The notes beneath the pieces were generated by a model. It was not told the DNA's origin, searched no databases, and saw only the letters and a list, made by a program, of their open reading frames with translations. Position numbers and translations under genes: made by a program. A DNA stretch of 64,000 bases from Alteromonas sp. V450 (GTDB lineage Bacteria > Pseudomonadota > Gammaproteobacteria > Enterobacterales > Alteromonadaceae), in contig NZ_MODU01000004.1 of the NCBI RefSeq assembly GCF_001885075.1, positions 434,001 through 498,000 of the forward strand, written 5' to 3'. This document shows, in pieces, positions 26,224 through 34,702 of the stretch (within the stretch, counting starts at the first letter, position 1; each line of letters starts with the position of its first letter).

Positions 26224-26847
26224 ATGAGCGATAATCGCGACGTGCAGGCAGAACAAGAAAATGCAGTTGAACAAACTGTTCAAAATGCTGAAGAAGCGCA
26301 AGTTGAAGCGCCAGAAACAGAAGGTGTAGAGCTTGATGAAAATGCACAACGCATTTACGAGCTAGAAACAGCGCTTTCTGAGGCGCAAGCAACAATCAAA
26401 GAACAGCAAGATGGTGTACTTCGTGCCAGAGCCGACGCTGAAAATGCCCGTCGTCGTGCTGAAGGTGAAGTAGAAAAGGCGCGTAAATTTGCCCTTGAGC
26501 GCTTCGCTGGTGAGTTGCTACCGGTTATCGACAACTTAGAACGTGCTATCGAAATGACCGATGCTGACAATGAAGCGGTTAAGCCGCTTTTAGAAGGTGT
26601 GGAAATGACCCACAAAACTTTCTTAAGCACTATTGAGAAATTCGGATTAAGCCTTATTGATCCGCAGGGCGAAACCTTCAACCCTGACTTGCATCAGGCG
26701 ATGTCGATGCAAGAAAGTGCAGACCACGAGCCAAATACGGTGATGGCGGTTATGCAAAAAGGTTATCAAATTAACGGCCGCTTGTTACGCCCTGCCATGG
26801 TTATGGTATCGCGTGCGCCAAGTGGTGGTGTGGACACGCAAGCGTAA
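26224..26847 (+). CDS. grpE: Nucleotide exchange factor GrpE
   Basis: A 207-residue cytosolic GrpE, the dimeric exchange factor that drives ADP release from DnaK. It has an acidic, disordered N-terminus and a long helical coiled coil (about residues 40-95). The family core includes [35 protein letters not shown], and the C-terminal beta domain [22 protein letters not shown] (26214-26218) fixes the ATG at 26224 over an in-frame TTG at 26212. It is followed by dnaK, which has its own sigma-32 promoter. Confidence 0.97.
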   Translation: MSDNRDVQAEQENAVEQTVQNAEEAQVEAPETEGVELDENAQRIYELETALSEAQATIKEQQDGVLRARADAENARRRAEGEVEKARKFALERFAGELLPVIDNLERAIEMTDADNEAVKPLLEGVEMTHKTFLSTIEKFGLSLIDPQGETFNPDLHQAMSMQESADHEPNTVMAVMQKGYQINGRLLRPAMVMVSRAPSGGVDTQA

Positions 26848-26876
26848 GTCACGCTTTTTGCGATAAACACACAAAA

Positions 26877-26898
26877 ATGTCAGTTTTTTTACTGACAT
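26877..26898. other. Stem-loop between grpE and dnaK
   Basis: ATGTCAGT (26877-26884) pairs perfectly with ACTGACAT (26891-26898) around a T6 loop, just upstream of the dnaK promoter. There is no T run on the plus strand, so it may slow or process read-through rather than terminate it. Confidence 0.45.
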
Positions 26899-26900
26899 CT

Positions 26901-26929
26901 ATTGAAAAGGTCGGGGAATAACCCCACTA
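26901..26929 (+). promoter_or_regulatory. Sigma-32 promoter of dnaK
   Basis: ATTGAAA (26901-26907) and CCCCACTA (26922-26929) are spaced by 14 bases, a good RpoH match. It is 38 bases upstream of the dnaK ATG, independent of the grpE promoter. Confidence 0.78.
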
Positions 26930-26966
26930 AAAGTACAGAATTAAGAAACTTTTTCGGAGACACGAA

Positions 26967-28895
26967 ATGGGTAGAATCATTGGTATCGACTTAGGTACAA
27001 CGAATTCATGTGTCGCAGTTCTAGACGGCGACAAACCTCGCGTAATTGAAAACGCGGAAGGCGATCGTACAACCCCTTCAATCATCGCTTACACAAACGA
27101 TGGTGAAACACTTGTAGGTCAATCAGCGAAGCGTCAGGCGGTAACAAACCCTGAAAACACTTTATTCGCTATCAAGCGTTTAATTGGTCGTCGCTTCCAA
27201 GACAAAGAAGTACAGCGTGACATCGACATCATGCCTTTCAAAATTGTAGGTGCTGATAACGGTGATGCGTGGGTAGAAGCGAAAGGCGAGAAAATGGCGC
27301 CACCGCAGATCTCTGCTGAAGTACTTAAGAAAATGAAGAAGACTGCTGAAGACTATCTTGGCGAAGAAGTGACTGGCGCAGTTATCACTGTACCGGCTTA
27401 CTTCAACGACTCTCAGCGTCAAGCTACTAAAGATGCGGGTCGTATCGCAGGTCTTGAAGTTAAGCGTATCATCAACGAGCCAACTGCTGCTGCTCTTGCT
27501 TACGGCATGGACAAGAAGCAAGGCGACAACGTTGTTGCGGTATACGACTTAGGTGGTGGTACGTTCGATATCTCTATCATCGAAATTGATGAAGTAGATG
27601 GCGAGCACACGTTTGAAGTACTAGCGACTAACGGTGACACACACCTTGGTGGTGAAGACTTCGATAACCGTGTTATCAACTACCTAGTTGAAGAGTTCAA
27701 GAAAGATCAAGGCATCGACCTTCGTAAAGATCCGCTAGCTATGCAGCGTCTTAAAGAAGCGGGCGAGAAAGCTAAAATCGAACTTTCTTCTTCACAACAG
27801 ACAGAAGTTAACCTGCCTTACATCACTGCTGATGCAACAGGTCCTAAGCACTTAGCGATTAAGCTTACTCGTGCGAAGCTTGAGTCTTTGGTTGAAGACC
27901 TAGTGAAAAACTCGCTTAACCCGCTTAAGCAAGCACTAGCTGACTCAGACCTATCTGTAGGCGACATTAACGACATCATCCTAGTTGGTGGCCAAACTCG
28001 TATGCCGCTAGTACAGAAGTATGTAACTGAGTTCTTCGGCAAAGAGCCGCGTAAAGACGTTAACCCTGATGAAGCGGTAGCAGTAGGTGCGGCTATTCAA
28101 GGCGGCGTACTTTCTGGTGACGTTAAAGACGTTCTACTTCTAGACGTTACGCCTCTGTCTCTAGGTATCGAGACAATGGGTGGTGTAATGACTGCGCTTA
28201 TCGAGAAGAACACGACTATTCCTACTAAGAAGTCGCAAACCTTCTCAACTGCTGAAGACAACCAGTCTGCGGTAACAGTACACGTACTACAGGGTGAGCG
28301 TAAGCAATCAAGTGGCAACAAGTCTCTTGGTCAGTTCAACCTTGAAGGCATTCGTCCAGCAGCGCGCGGTGTACCGCAAATCGAAGTTACCTTCGACCTA
28401 GATGCTGACGGTATCCTACACGTGTCTGCGAAAGATAAAGACACTGGTAAAGAGCAGAAGATCACCATCAAAGCTTCTTCAGGCCTAAGCGATGAAGAAG
28501 TAGAAAGAATGGTAGCAGACGCTGAAGCGAACAAAGAAGCGGATGCGAAGTTTGAAGAACTAATTCAAGCGCGTAACCAAGCTGATGGCATGATCCACGC
28601 TACGCGTAAGCAACTTGAAGAAGTTGGCGATGCACTAAGTGCAGAAGACAAAGCGCCAATCGAAGAAGCTCTTACTGCGCTAGAAACAGCGTCTAAAGGC
28701 GAAGATAAAGCGGAAATCGAAGCGAAAACGCAAGAGCTTATTCAAGCGTCTAGCAAGCTGATGGAAGCTGCACAGGCACAACAAGCAGCCGCTGGTGGTG
28801 CTGAAGGTGCAGAACAACAAGCGTCTTCTGGTAAAGCAGATGATGATGTTGTTGACGCTGAATTCGAAGAAGTGAAAGAAGACGACAAGAAATAA
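26967..28895 (+). CDS. dnaK: Hsp70 chaperone DnaK
   Basis: A 642-residue Hsp70. The N-terminal ATPase domain begins [21 protein letters not shown], with [13 protein letters not shown] and the connector [18 protein letters not shown]. The substrate-binding domain and helical lid follow, and the acidic tail ends [11 protein letters not shown]. Length and motifs are normal for a gammaproteobacterial DnaK. Codon choice is noticeably biased, as expected for a highly expressed gene. It has its own heat-shock promoter and is followed by two hairpins, then dnaJ 211 bases later. Confidence 0.99.
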   Translation: MGRIIGIDLGTTNSCVAVLDGDKPRVIENAEGDRTTPSIIAYTNDGETLVGQSAKRQAVTNPENTLFAIKRLIGRRFQDKEVQRDIDIMPFKIVGADNGDAWVEAKGEKMAPPQISAEVLKKMKKTAEDYLGEEVTGAVITVPAYFNDSQRQATKDAGRIAGLEVKRIINEPTAAALAYGMDKKQGDNVVAVYDLGGGTFDISIIEIDEVDGEHTFEVLATNGDTHLGGEDFDNRVINYLVEEFKKDQGIDLRKDPLAMQRLKEAGEKAKIELSSSQQTEVNLPYITADATGPKHLAIKLTRAKLESLVEDLVKNSLNPLKQALADSDLSVGDINDIILVGGQTRMPLVQKYVTEFFGKEPRKDVNPDEAVAVGAAIQGGVLSGDVKDVLLLDVTPLSLGIETMGGVMTALIEKNTTIPTKKSQTFSTAEDNQSAVTVHVLQGERKQSSGNKSLGQFNLEGIRPAARGVPQIEVTFDLDADGILHVSAKDKDTGKEQKITIKASSGLSDEEVERMVADAEANKEADAKFEELIQARNQADGMIHATRKQLEEVGDALSAEDKAPIEEALTALETASKGEDKAEIEAKTQELIQASSKLMEAAQAQQAAAGGAEGAEQQASSGKADDDVVDAEFEEVKEDDKK

Positions 28896-28907
28896 ACTGT
28901 TGTGTCA

Positions 28908-28932
28908 GGCCCGTTGCGAAAACGTACGGGCC
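28908..28932 (+). other. GC-rich stem-loop after dnaK
   Basis: GGCCCGT (28908-28914) pairs with ACGGGCC (28926-28932), 13 bases past the dnaK stop. A second hairpin, AGGCGCA/TGCGCCT (28946-28952 / 28968-28974), follows. Together they could partly terminate or stabilise dnaK mRNA and lower dnaJ expression relative to dnaK. Confidence 0.5.
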
Positions 28933-29106
28933 GTTTAAGCAGTTCAGGCGCATCAGGAATATCTTGTTGCGCCTTTGTTGTGTAAATGACTTGGTACATG
29001 CAACATGACGTAAACGAATGTTTAGTCAGGTTATTTTCACAACATTCAGATGTAGATTCGGTAAGTATGAAATGCTTATCGACAAAAAGTAGGATATGTA
29101 AACGAT

Positions 29107-30240
29107 ATGTCGAAACGAGACTACTACGAAGTACTCGGGGTAGATAAAAGCGCAGGCGAACGCGAAATTAAAAAGGCGTACAAGAAGCTCGCTATGAAGT
29201 ATCACCCTGATCGTACGCAAGGCGATAAAGGCCTGGAAGATAAGTTTAAAGAAATCCAGGAAGCCTACGAAATTCTGTCAGATTCGCAGAAGCGTGCAGC
29301 ATACGACCAATACGGCCACGCGGGCGTTGATCCAAACCGTGGTGGCGGCGGCTTCGGTGGTGGTGCCGACTTCGGTGACATATTTGGCGATGTTTTTGGC
29401 GATATTTTTGGCGGCGGTGGTCGCGGTGGACGTCAATCACGCGCACGTCAAGGTTCAGACTTACGTTATAACCTAGAGCTTAGTTTAGAAGAAGCGGTTC
29501 GCGGTAAAAGCGTTGATATTCGCGTACCAACTTTGGTTGAGTGTGACGTTTGTGACGGTTCTGGTGCGAAAAAAGGTTCTTCACCTAAAACCTGTCCAAC
29601 CTGTCATGGCAACGGCCAAGTGCAAATGCGACAAGGGTTCTTCGCTGTTCAGCAAACATGCCCAACGTGTTCGGGCAAGGGCAAAATTATTGAAGATCCT
29701 TGCAACAGCTGTCACGGTCATGGTCGTAAAGAAAAGACCAAAACTCTTAACGTTAAGATACCTGCAGGTGTTGATACCGGTGATCGCATTCGTTTATCTG
29801 GTGAAGGTGAAGCAGGAGAGAATGGAGCGCCAGCAGGAGACCTTTACGTTCAGGTTCACGTTCGCGAGCATGACATATTTAAACGTGATGGCAATAATTT
29901 GTACTGCGAAGTACCGCTGAGCTTCTCCACAGCAGCCCTTGGTGGAGAACTGGAAGTACCTACGCTTGATGGAAAGGTTAAGCTTAAGGTCAGTCCAGAA
30001 ACGCAAACTGGTCGCATGTTCCGCTTGCGTGGAAAAGGCGTTAAGTCAGTGCGAAGCGGCGCTATGGGTGACTTAATGTGTAAAGTGGTCATTGAAACAC
30101 CTGTAAACTTGTCTTCGCGCCAAAAAGAGCTACTTCAAGAACTTGAAGAGTCGATGGGTAAAGCATCAAGTAAACACAGCCCGAAAGCCCAAGGCTTTTT
30201 TGACGGCGTTAAAAAGTTCTTTGATGATTTAACGAATTAA
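29107..30240 (+). CDS. dnaJ: Hsp40 co-chaperone DnaJ
   Basis: A 377-residue type I DnaJ that delivers substrates to DnaK and stimulates its ATPase. The J domain holds YHPDR (HPD near residue 34). A Gly/Phe-rich linker (about residues 78-110) is followed by four CxxCxGxG zinc motifs: [24 protein letters not shown] and CNSCHGHG. The C-terminal substrate-binding domains follow. It ends before a strong terminator. In Pseudomonas dapB follows dnaJ directly; here dapB is 12 kb away. Confidence 0.98.
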   Translation: MSKRDYYEVLGVDKSAGEREIKKAYKKLAMKYHPDRTQGDKGLEDKFKEIQEAYEILSDSQKRAAYDQYGHAGVDPNRGGGGFGGGADFGDIFGDVFGDIFGGGGRGGRQSRARQGSDLRYNLELSLEEAVRGKSVDIRVPTLVECDVCDGSGAKKGSSPKTCPTCHGNGQVQMRQGFFAVQQTCPTCSGKGKIIEDPCNSCHGHGRKEKTKTLNVKIPAGVDTGDRIRLSGEGEAGENGAPAGDLYVQVHVREHDIFKRDGNNLYCEVPLSFSTAALGGELEVPTLDGKVKLKVSPETQTGRMFRLRGKGVKSVRSGAMGDLMCKVVIETPVNLSSRQKELLQELEESMGKASSKHSPKAQGFFDGVKKFFDDLTN

Positions 30241-30263
30241 TTATTGAAAACCTATTATGTTTC

Positions 30264-30290
30264 AAAAGCCCTCATTTTGAGGGCTTTTTT
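30264..30290 (+). terminator. Rho-independent terminator after dnaJ
   Basis: AAAAGCCCTC and GAGGGCTTTTTT form a strong stem around a short ATTTT loop, 24 bases past the dnaJ stop. It ends the grpE-dnaK-dnaJ group. Confidence 0.92.
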
Positions 30291-30334
30291 GTATCTGTAG
30301 TCTCTTCACTGTGCCTCTTAACACAATTATGTTT

Positions 30335-30345
30335 AGTGTCTGTCC
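30335..30345 (+). repeat. Solo AGTGTCTGTCC motif
   Basis: Identical to the core of the tandem repeats at 2768-2855, here in the non-coding dnaJ/cytochrome c' spacer (30291-30541). The rest of this spacer shows no gene and presumably holds the promoter of the cytochrome gene. Confidence 0.5.
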
Positions 30346-30541
30346 AAACCTGTACTCTATCAGCTTACAGCGACAATAAAGTTGGACTTTCTACAATTGG
30401 GGTTTAGTCTCTTGAATGGGGTGTTTCACCGATATATTTGTTGCGCTGGCTCAAACTATTCGTCACGATGACACTATAAGTAAATAATAATGTATCCGCT
30501 TGTCGAACGGTGGATAAAACGTATATAAAAAGGGAACAGGC

Positions 30542-31024
30542 ATGAGACTATTCAATAAAGCGATAATCGTAGCAGCAACCGTTGGTGCAGTGATTTCAGG
30601 TTCAGCGACAGCTGAGGTAACTGAGGCTTCTTCTGAAAAGCACGCTAAAGCAGCAACGCAGTACCGCCAAGCGGTGTTTCAGTTAGTTCGCAGTAATATG
30701 GGGCCACTAGGCGGCATGGCAAAGGGCGCGCTGCCGTTTGATGAAAGTGTAATGCAAACAAACGCGGTACGTTTAGAACAGCTTGCCGATATGATGGGTG
30801 ATTACTTGTCTGTTGATACACGAAAATTTGATGTTGATACGGGCGCAAAAGACAACATTTGGGAAAACTTTTCTGACGTTGAAAAGAAAGTAATGGCCCT
30901 AAAAACCGCGGCCAAAGGCCTACAAGCTGCGGTTGCCTCAGGCGATGAAAGTGCGTATCGAGGAGCTATTGGTAAAATAGGTGCAAGCTGTAAATCTTGT
31001 CACGACGACTATAAAAAAGATTGA
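30542..31024 (+). CDS. Cytochrome c'
   Basis: A 160-residue exported cytochrome c' (class II c-type cytochrome). The signal peptide MRLFNKAIIVAATVGAVISGSATA precedes a four-helix-bundle sequence. The heme-attachment motif CKSCH lies at residues 150-154 near the C-terminus, the diagnostic position. Cytochrome c' proteins bind NO and are linked to NO tolerance (family knowledge). GGGA lies upstream of the ATG. A cytochrome b561 gene, a frequent neighbour of cytochrome c' genes, lies at 41637-42323 on the other side of the accessory block. Confidence 0.92.
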   Translation: MRLFNKAIIVAATVGAVISGSATAEVTEASSEKHAKAATQYRQAVFQLVRSNMGPLGGMAKGALPFDESVMQTNAVRLEQLADMMGDYLSVDTRKFDVDTGAKDNIWENFSDVEKKVMALKTAAKGLQAAVASGDESAYRGAIGKIGASCKSCHDDYKKD

Positions 31025-31093
31025 TAATGTTTGTTGGTGGTGTCGCAGTGAAGTGTAAGCCACCGGCGGAAATTTTCTCTTAAAACGATACAG

Positions 31094-31127
31094 AAAACGG
31101 CTGGCGCATTTCGCTCAGCCGTTTTTT
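31094..31127 (+). terminator. Rho-independent terminator after cytochrome c'
   Basis: AAAACGGCTG (31094-31103) pairs with CAGCCGTTTT (31116-31125), followed by further T. Confidence 0.88.
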
Positions 31128-31247
31128 GTTGCCACAATAATTTTATTCGACAATTCAATTGCTTGATTCATCTAAGCCTGAAGTCTTATACGTGAAATTA
31201 CACAATCTAGCGTAGTGTTTTACTGTAAACCTACATTGGATACTGAA

Positions 31248-33152
31248 ATGAATTATAAGAACGAATACTATGCCTCTACACAATCACCCGATGTATTTTG
31301 GTTAGATAAGGCCAAAGAAATTAATTGGTTTAAAACACCATCGACTGGCTGTACACGCGCTGATAATGGCTATTACGAGTGGTTTAAAGATGGTGAGCTT
31401 AATACCAGTTACCTTGCACTTGATACGCATGTTAATGCAGGTAAGGGTGATAAGGTCGCACTCATTTACGACTCTCCCGTTACCGGTATAACGCAACGCT
31501 TTACCTACAGCGAATTGCTAGAATGTGTGGCGAAATTTGCGGGTGCACTGTCGCAACTAGGTGTCAAGAAAGGTGACCGAGTAATTATATACATGCCAAT
31601 GATACCACAAGCTGCCATCGCAATGCTGGCTTGTGCACGCCTGGGGGCAATTCATTCTGTAGTGTTTGGTGGCTTTGCGGCAAATGAGCTTGCCGTGCGT
31701 ATAGATGATGCTCAGCCTACGCTTATTGTGACTGCTTCATGTGGTATCGAAGGTACAAAACTATTGCCCTACAAGCCGCTTATCGATGAGGCTATTTCTA
31801 TTGCTAAATTCAAACCAAAAGGGTGCGTGGTGTTTCAGCGTGAGCAACTGGAAGCCGAGCTTGTGCCAGGTTTCGATTACAATTGGGCAGACATAATTAT
31901 TAATAGTCAGCCGGCGGTGCCAACCCCTGTCGGTGCGACCGACCCGCTTTATGTACTTTACACGTCAGGAACCACGGGTAAACCAAAAGGCGTAGTGCGA
32001 GATAACGGCGGGCATGCTGTTGCGCTGCATTATTCTATGCAAGCTATTTATGGTATTGATGAGCAAGATACCTTTTGGGCAGCGTCTGATGTCGGATGGG
32101 TAGTGGGTCATTCATATATTGTATATGGGCCTTTAATCAAAGGCGCGACATCAGTTATGTATGAAGGCAAGCCTGTAGGTACACCGGATGCAGGCGCTTT
32201 CTGGCGCATGATAGAAAAGCATAGCATTAATGTATTGTTTGCAGCGCCTACAGCCTTCAGGGCTATCAGGAAGGAAGATCCTGATGCTAAATATTTAACC
32301 CAATATGATACATCGAGCCTGCGCACACTGTTTATGGCGGGAGAACGATTAGACCCTCCGACCTACTATTGGGCCGCTGAAAAAGTTGGTGTGCCTGTAG
32401 TGGACCATTGGTGGCAAACCGAAACAGGTTGGCCAATTTGTGCTAACCCGATGGGAATAGAGCCCATGGAGGCAAAACCAGGTTCATCAAGCTTACCTAC
32501 GCCTGGGTTTAATGTTCAGGTTTTGCAAAGTGCTCAAAGTCAGCAGGCAGCAGGCGTACAAGGCGCAATAGCTATCAAATTACCGCTGCCGCCTGGGTGT
32601 CTTACCACAATTTGGCGTGACCACGAGCGGTTCGTTAGCGGTTATCTAGAAGAGTTCGATGGCTACTACAGCACCGGTGATAATGGTTATATTGATAACG
32701 ATGGATATGTTTTTATCATGGGGCGTACTGACGACGTAATAAATGTTGCAGGTCATCGGCTTTCTACAGGCGAAATGGAAGAAGTGTTAGCTGCGCATCC
32801 GGCAGTAGCAGAGTGCAGTGTAATTGGCATTCATGACGAGTTAAAGGGACAGCTGCCGGTGGGGTTAGTATTGTTGAAAGACGGCGTTTCTATTGCAGAA
32901 AGTGAGCTTGAAGGCGAGTTAATCGAACGAGTAAGGAATACCATTGGCCCAGTAGCGTGCTTCAAGCGCGCTATCGTTGTCGAACGGCTTCCAAAAACAC
33001 GCTCGGGCAAAATTTTAAGAAAGCTTTTAAGACAGATTGCAGCAAATGAGTCAGTTTCAGTCCCATCAACCATCGACGACCCACAGAGCGTGCATGAAAT
33101 AACGCATGTTATGCAAAGAAAAGGGTTAGTAGCACAACGGGACGTTCGCTAG
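31248..33152 (+). CDS. Propionyl/acetyl-CoA synthetase, PrpE-like
   Basis: A 634-residue AMP-forming acyl-CoA synthetase. The ATP/AMP signature is YTSGTTGKPKGVVRDNGG. WAASDVGWVVGHSYIVYGPL is typical of PrpE and Acs, and the catalytic Lys is in PKTRSGKILRKLLRQI at the C-terminus. Lack of the usual Acs N-terminal region and overall pattern favour PrpE (propionate-CoA ligase). The ATG at 31248 is preferred over a GTG at 31215. No prpBCD genes accompany it here, so it may serve general short-chain acid activation, possibly with the CrbS/R-like system and ackA-pta. Confidence 0.87.
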   Translation: MNYKNEYYASTQSPDVFWLDKAKEINWFKTPSTGCTRADNGYYEWFKDGELNTSYLALDTHVNAGKGDKVALIYDSPVTGITQRFTYSELLECVAKFAGALSQLGVKKGDRVIIYMPMIPQAAIAMLACARLGAIHSVVFGGFAANELAVRIDDAQPTLIVTASCGIEGTKLLPYKPLIDEAISIAKFKPKGCVVFQREQLEAELVPGFDYNWADIIINSQPAVPTPVGATDPLYVLYTSGTTGKPKGVVRDNGGHAVALHYSMQAIYGIDEQDTFWAASDVGWVVGHSYIVYGPLIKGATSVMYEGKPVGTPDAGAFWRMIEKHSINVLFAAPTAFRAIRKEDPDAKYLTQYDTSSLRTLFMAGERLDPPTYYWAAEKVGVPVVDHWWQTETGWPICANPMGIEPMEAKPGSSSLPTPGFNVQVLQSAQSQQAAGVQGAIAIKLPLPPGCLTTIWRDHERFVSGYLEEFDGYYSTGDNGYIDNDGYVFIMGRTDDVINVAGHRLSTGEMEEVLAAHPAVAECSVIGIHDELKGQLPVGLVLLKDGVSIAESELEGELIERVRNTIGPVACFKRAIVVERLPKTRSGKILRKLLRQIAANESVSVPSTIDDPQSVHEITHVMQRKGLVAQRDVR

Positions 33153-33266
33153 CCCTTATTATTTTTAAGCGCGCAGCGATGTGCGCTTTTTACTTGTTTT
33201 CCTTTTTCTTATTGCATACTTTAAGCGAGCACCACATAACATAAACGAAGAATAAGGAATAAAAAA

Positions 33267-34448
33267 ATGTGGAAATGGATCGTTGGAGTCATTGCAGTAA
33301 TATTTGTAGGCCTATCGGTGTTTTGGTTTAACATTGACAAAAATGTACGATATCTCCTTCTAAACCAGCCAGAAAATCAAAACGTTTTGCAGTGGACTAC
33401 GGCGCAACGTGACGCAGGCTTTCAAGCTATAGAAAAACTTGGCATTTTGCCTTATCGCACTGTAAAAAGTGGACAATCAGGCCCTTCGTTAGAAAAAGGT
33501 CCTTTACTAAATGTAGATAAAGACGTAGTTGATACGTTTTTTGACGAACAAAGGCTTGCCAGTGTTGTTGTCCTTCAACATGGTAAATTGCGCTATGAAC
33601 GTTATGGGTTAGGGTTCAGTCATCAGGGAAAGTGGACAACGTTCTCGGTAGCCAAGTCATTCACTTCAACCTTAGTGGGGGCGGCATTAAAAGATGGCTA
33701 CATTAAAAGCCTCAACGACAAAGTCACTGATTATATCACCGACATGAAAGGCAGTGCATACGATGATGTCACTATTGAGCAGCTGTTAACTATGACTTCA
33801 GGTGTGAAGTGGGATGAAGACTATAGCGACCCAAACTCAGATGTTTCAAAGTTTAATTTTCATGTTGCAGAAGACGGCATAGACGTTACGGCTAGCTATA
33901 TGCGAACGCTAGAGCGGGCCCATGCGCCGGGAACGCAGTTTTTATACAGTACGGGTGAGACAAACCTTATCGGCTTATTAGTGTCTGAGGCAACGGGTAA
34001 GACACTGGCAGAGTATCTTTCAGAAAAGGTATGGCAGCACATTGATGCGCATCAGGACGCGTCTTGGCTATTGGGCCCTACAGGCCATGAGATAAGTGGT
34101 TGCTGTATACAAGCAACGACAAGAGATTTTGCATTATTTGGCGACTTTATTTTAAATGGCGCTGTAGTTAACGGAGAATCTATTGTTCCAGATGGTTGGT
34201 TTGAAAAGGCGGTTACAGCGCAAGTCAAATTTGACGACAAAGGTTCTGGCTACGGTTATCAATGGTGGGTATCGGCAAATGACATTTATCAAGGTAAAGG
34301 GATCTTTGGTCAAGCCATCTATATTGATCCGAACCGTTCGTTAGTAATTGCTGTCAACGCAAACTGGGAGTCGGCCTCGCATCGTGAAAGCGCGAAGTCT
34401 CGCGCCCGTATGTTTGACTATATCACTGGTTTAATTGACAAGGAATAA
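33267..34448 (+). CDS. Beta-lactamase-family serine hydrolase (class C-like)
   Basis: A 393-residue serine hydrolase of the beta-lactamase/transpeptidase-like family. It has an N-terminal membrane anchor (about residues 3-21) and a periplasmic domain. The SxxK motif SVAK is at residues 127-130 in TTFSVAKSFTSTLVG. A Y-x-T-like motif is in FLYSTGETN, and a late GYGYQWWVS segment is typical of the EstB/6-aminohexanoate hydrolase-like branch. This branch often shows esterase or amidase activity rather than antibiotic resistance. The substrate is unknown. Confidence 0.87.
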   Translation: MWKWIVGVIAVIFVGLSVFWFNIDKNVRYLLLNQPENQNVLQWTTAQRDAGFQAIEKLGILPYRTVKSGQSGPSLEKGPLLNVDKDVVDTFFDEQRLASVVVLQHGKLRYERYGLGFSHQGKWTTFSVAKSFTSTLVGAALKDGYIKSLNDKVTDYITDMKGSAYDDVTIEQLLTMTSGVKWDEDYSDPNSDVSKFNFHVAEDGIDVTASYMRTLERAHAPGTQFLYSTGETNLIGLLVSEATGKTLAEYLSEKVWQHIDAHQDASWLLGPTGHEISGCCIQATTRDFALFGDFILNGAVVNGESIVPDGWFEKAVTAQVKFDDKGSGYGYQWWVSANDIYQGKGIFGQAIYIDPNRSLVIAVNANWESASHRESAKSRARMFDYITGLIDKE

Positions 34449-34467
34449 GCTGCATAGCGTCGAGTTA

Positions 34468-34493
34468 AGCACGCGTTAGCACGTGTGCTTTTC
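34468..34493 (+). terminator. Probable terminator after the serine hydrolase
   Basis: AAGCAC (34468-34473) pairs with GTGCTT (34486-34491), with the T run continuing to 34493. It separates the hydrolase from the following operon. The remaining 34494-34702 spacer holds no gene, and presumably the operon promoter. Confidence 0.6.
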
Positions 34494-34702
34494 TTCGCAT
34501 TATACCTTCCCATTTAATACTCGCTGACGTTTTCACAGGAGTGTTTTCCAAAACAGTTTGCAAAGAAAAACTGATGGTGCTAGCTTATGTTGCACAAAAA
34601 ATGATCAGCTAGGCTTTCGTACGTCATAAAAGGATTGATGGACGCAGTATCTTTATTTTCGCAAAGTTTAGTTAATTCGAACTTATACGTGAGGGATAAT
34701 GT

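Noticed and set aside
25990..26349. 119-residue minus-strand ORF overlapping grpE
   Set aside because: It lies opposite grpE and its heat-shock promoter, and its composition (Phe/Cys/Leu-rich) is that of an antisense shadow.
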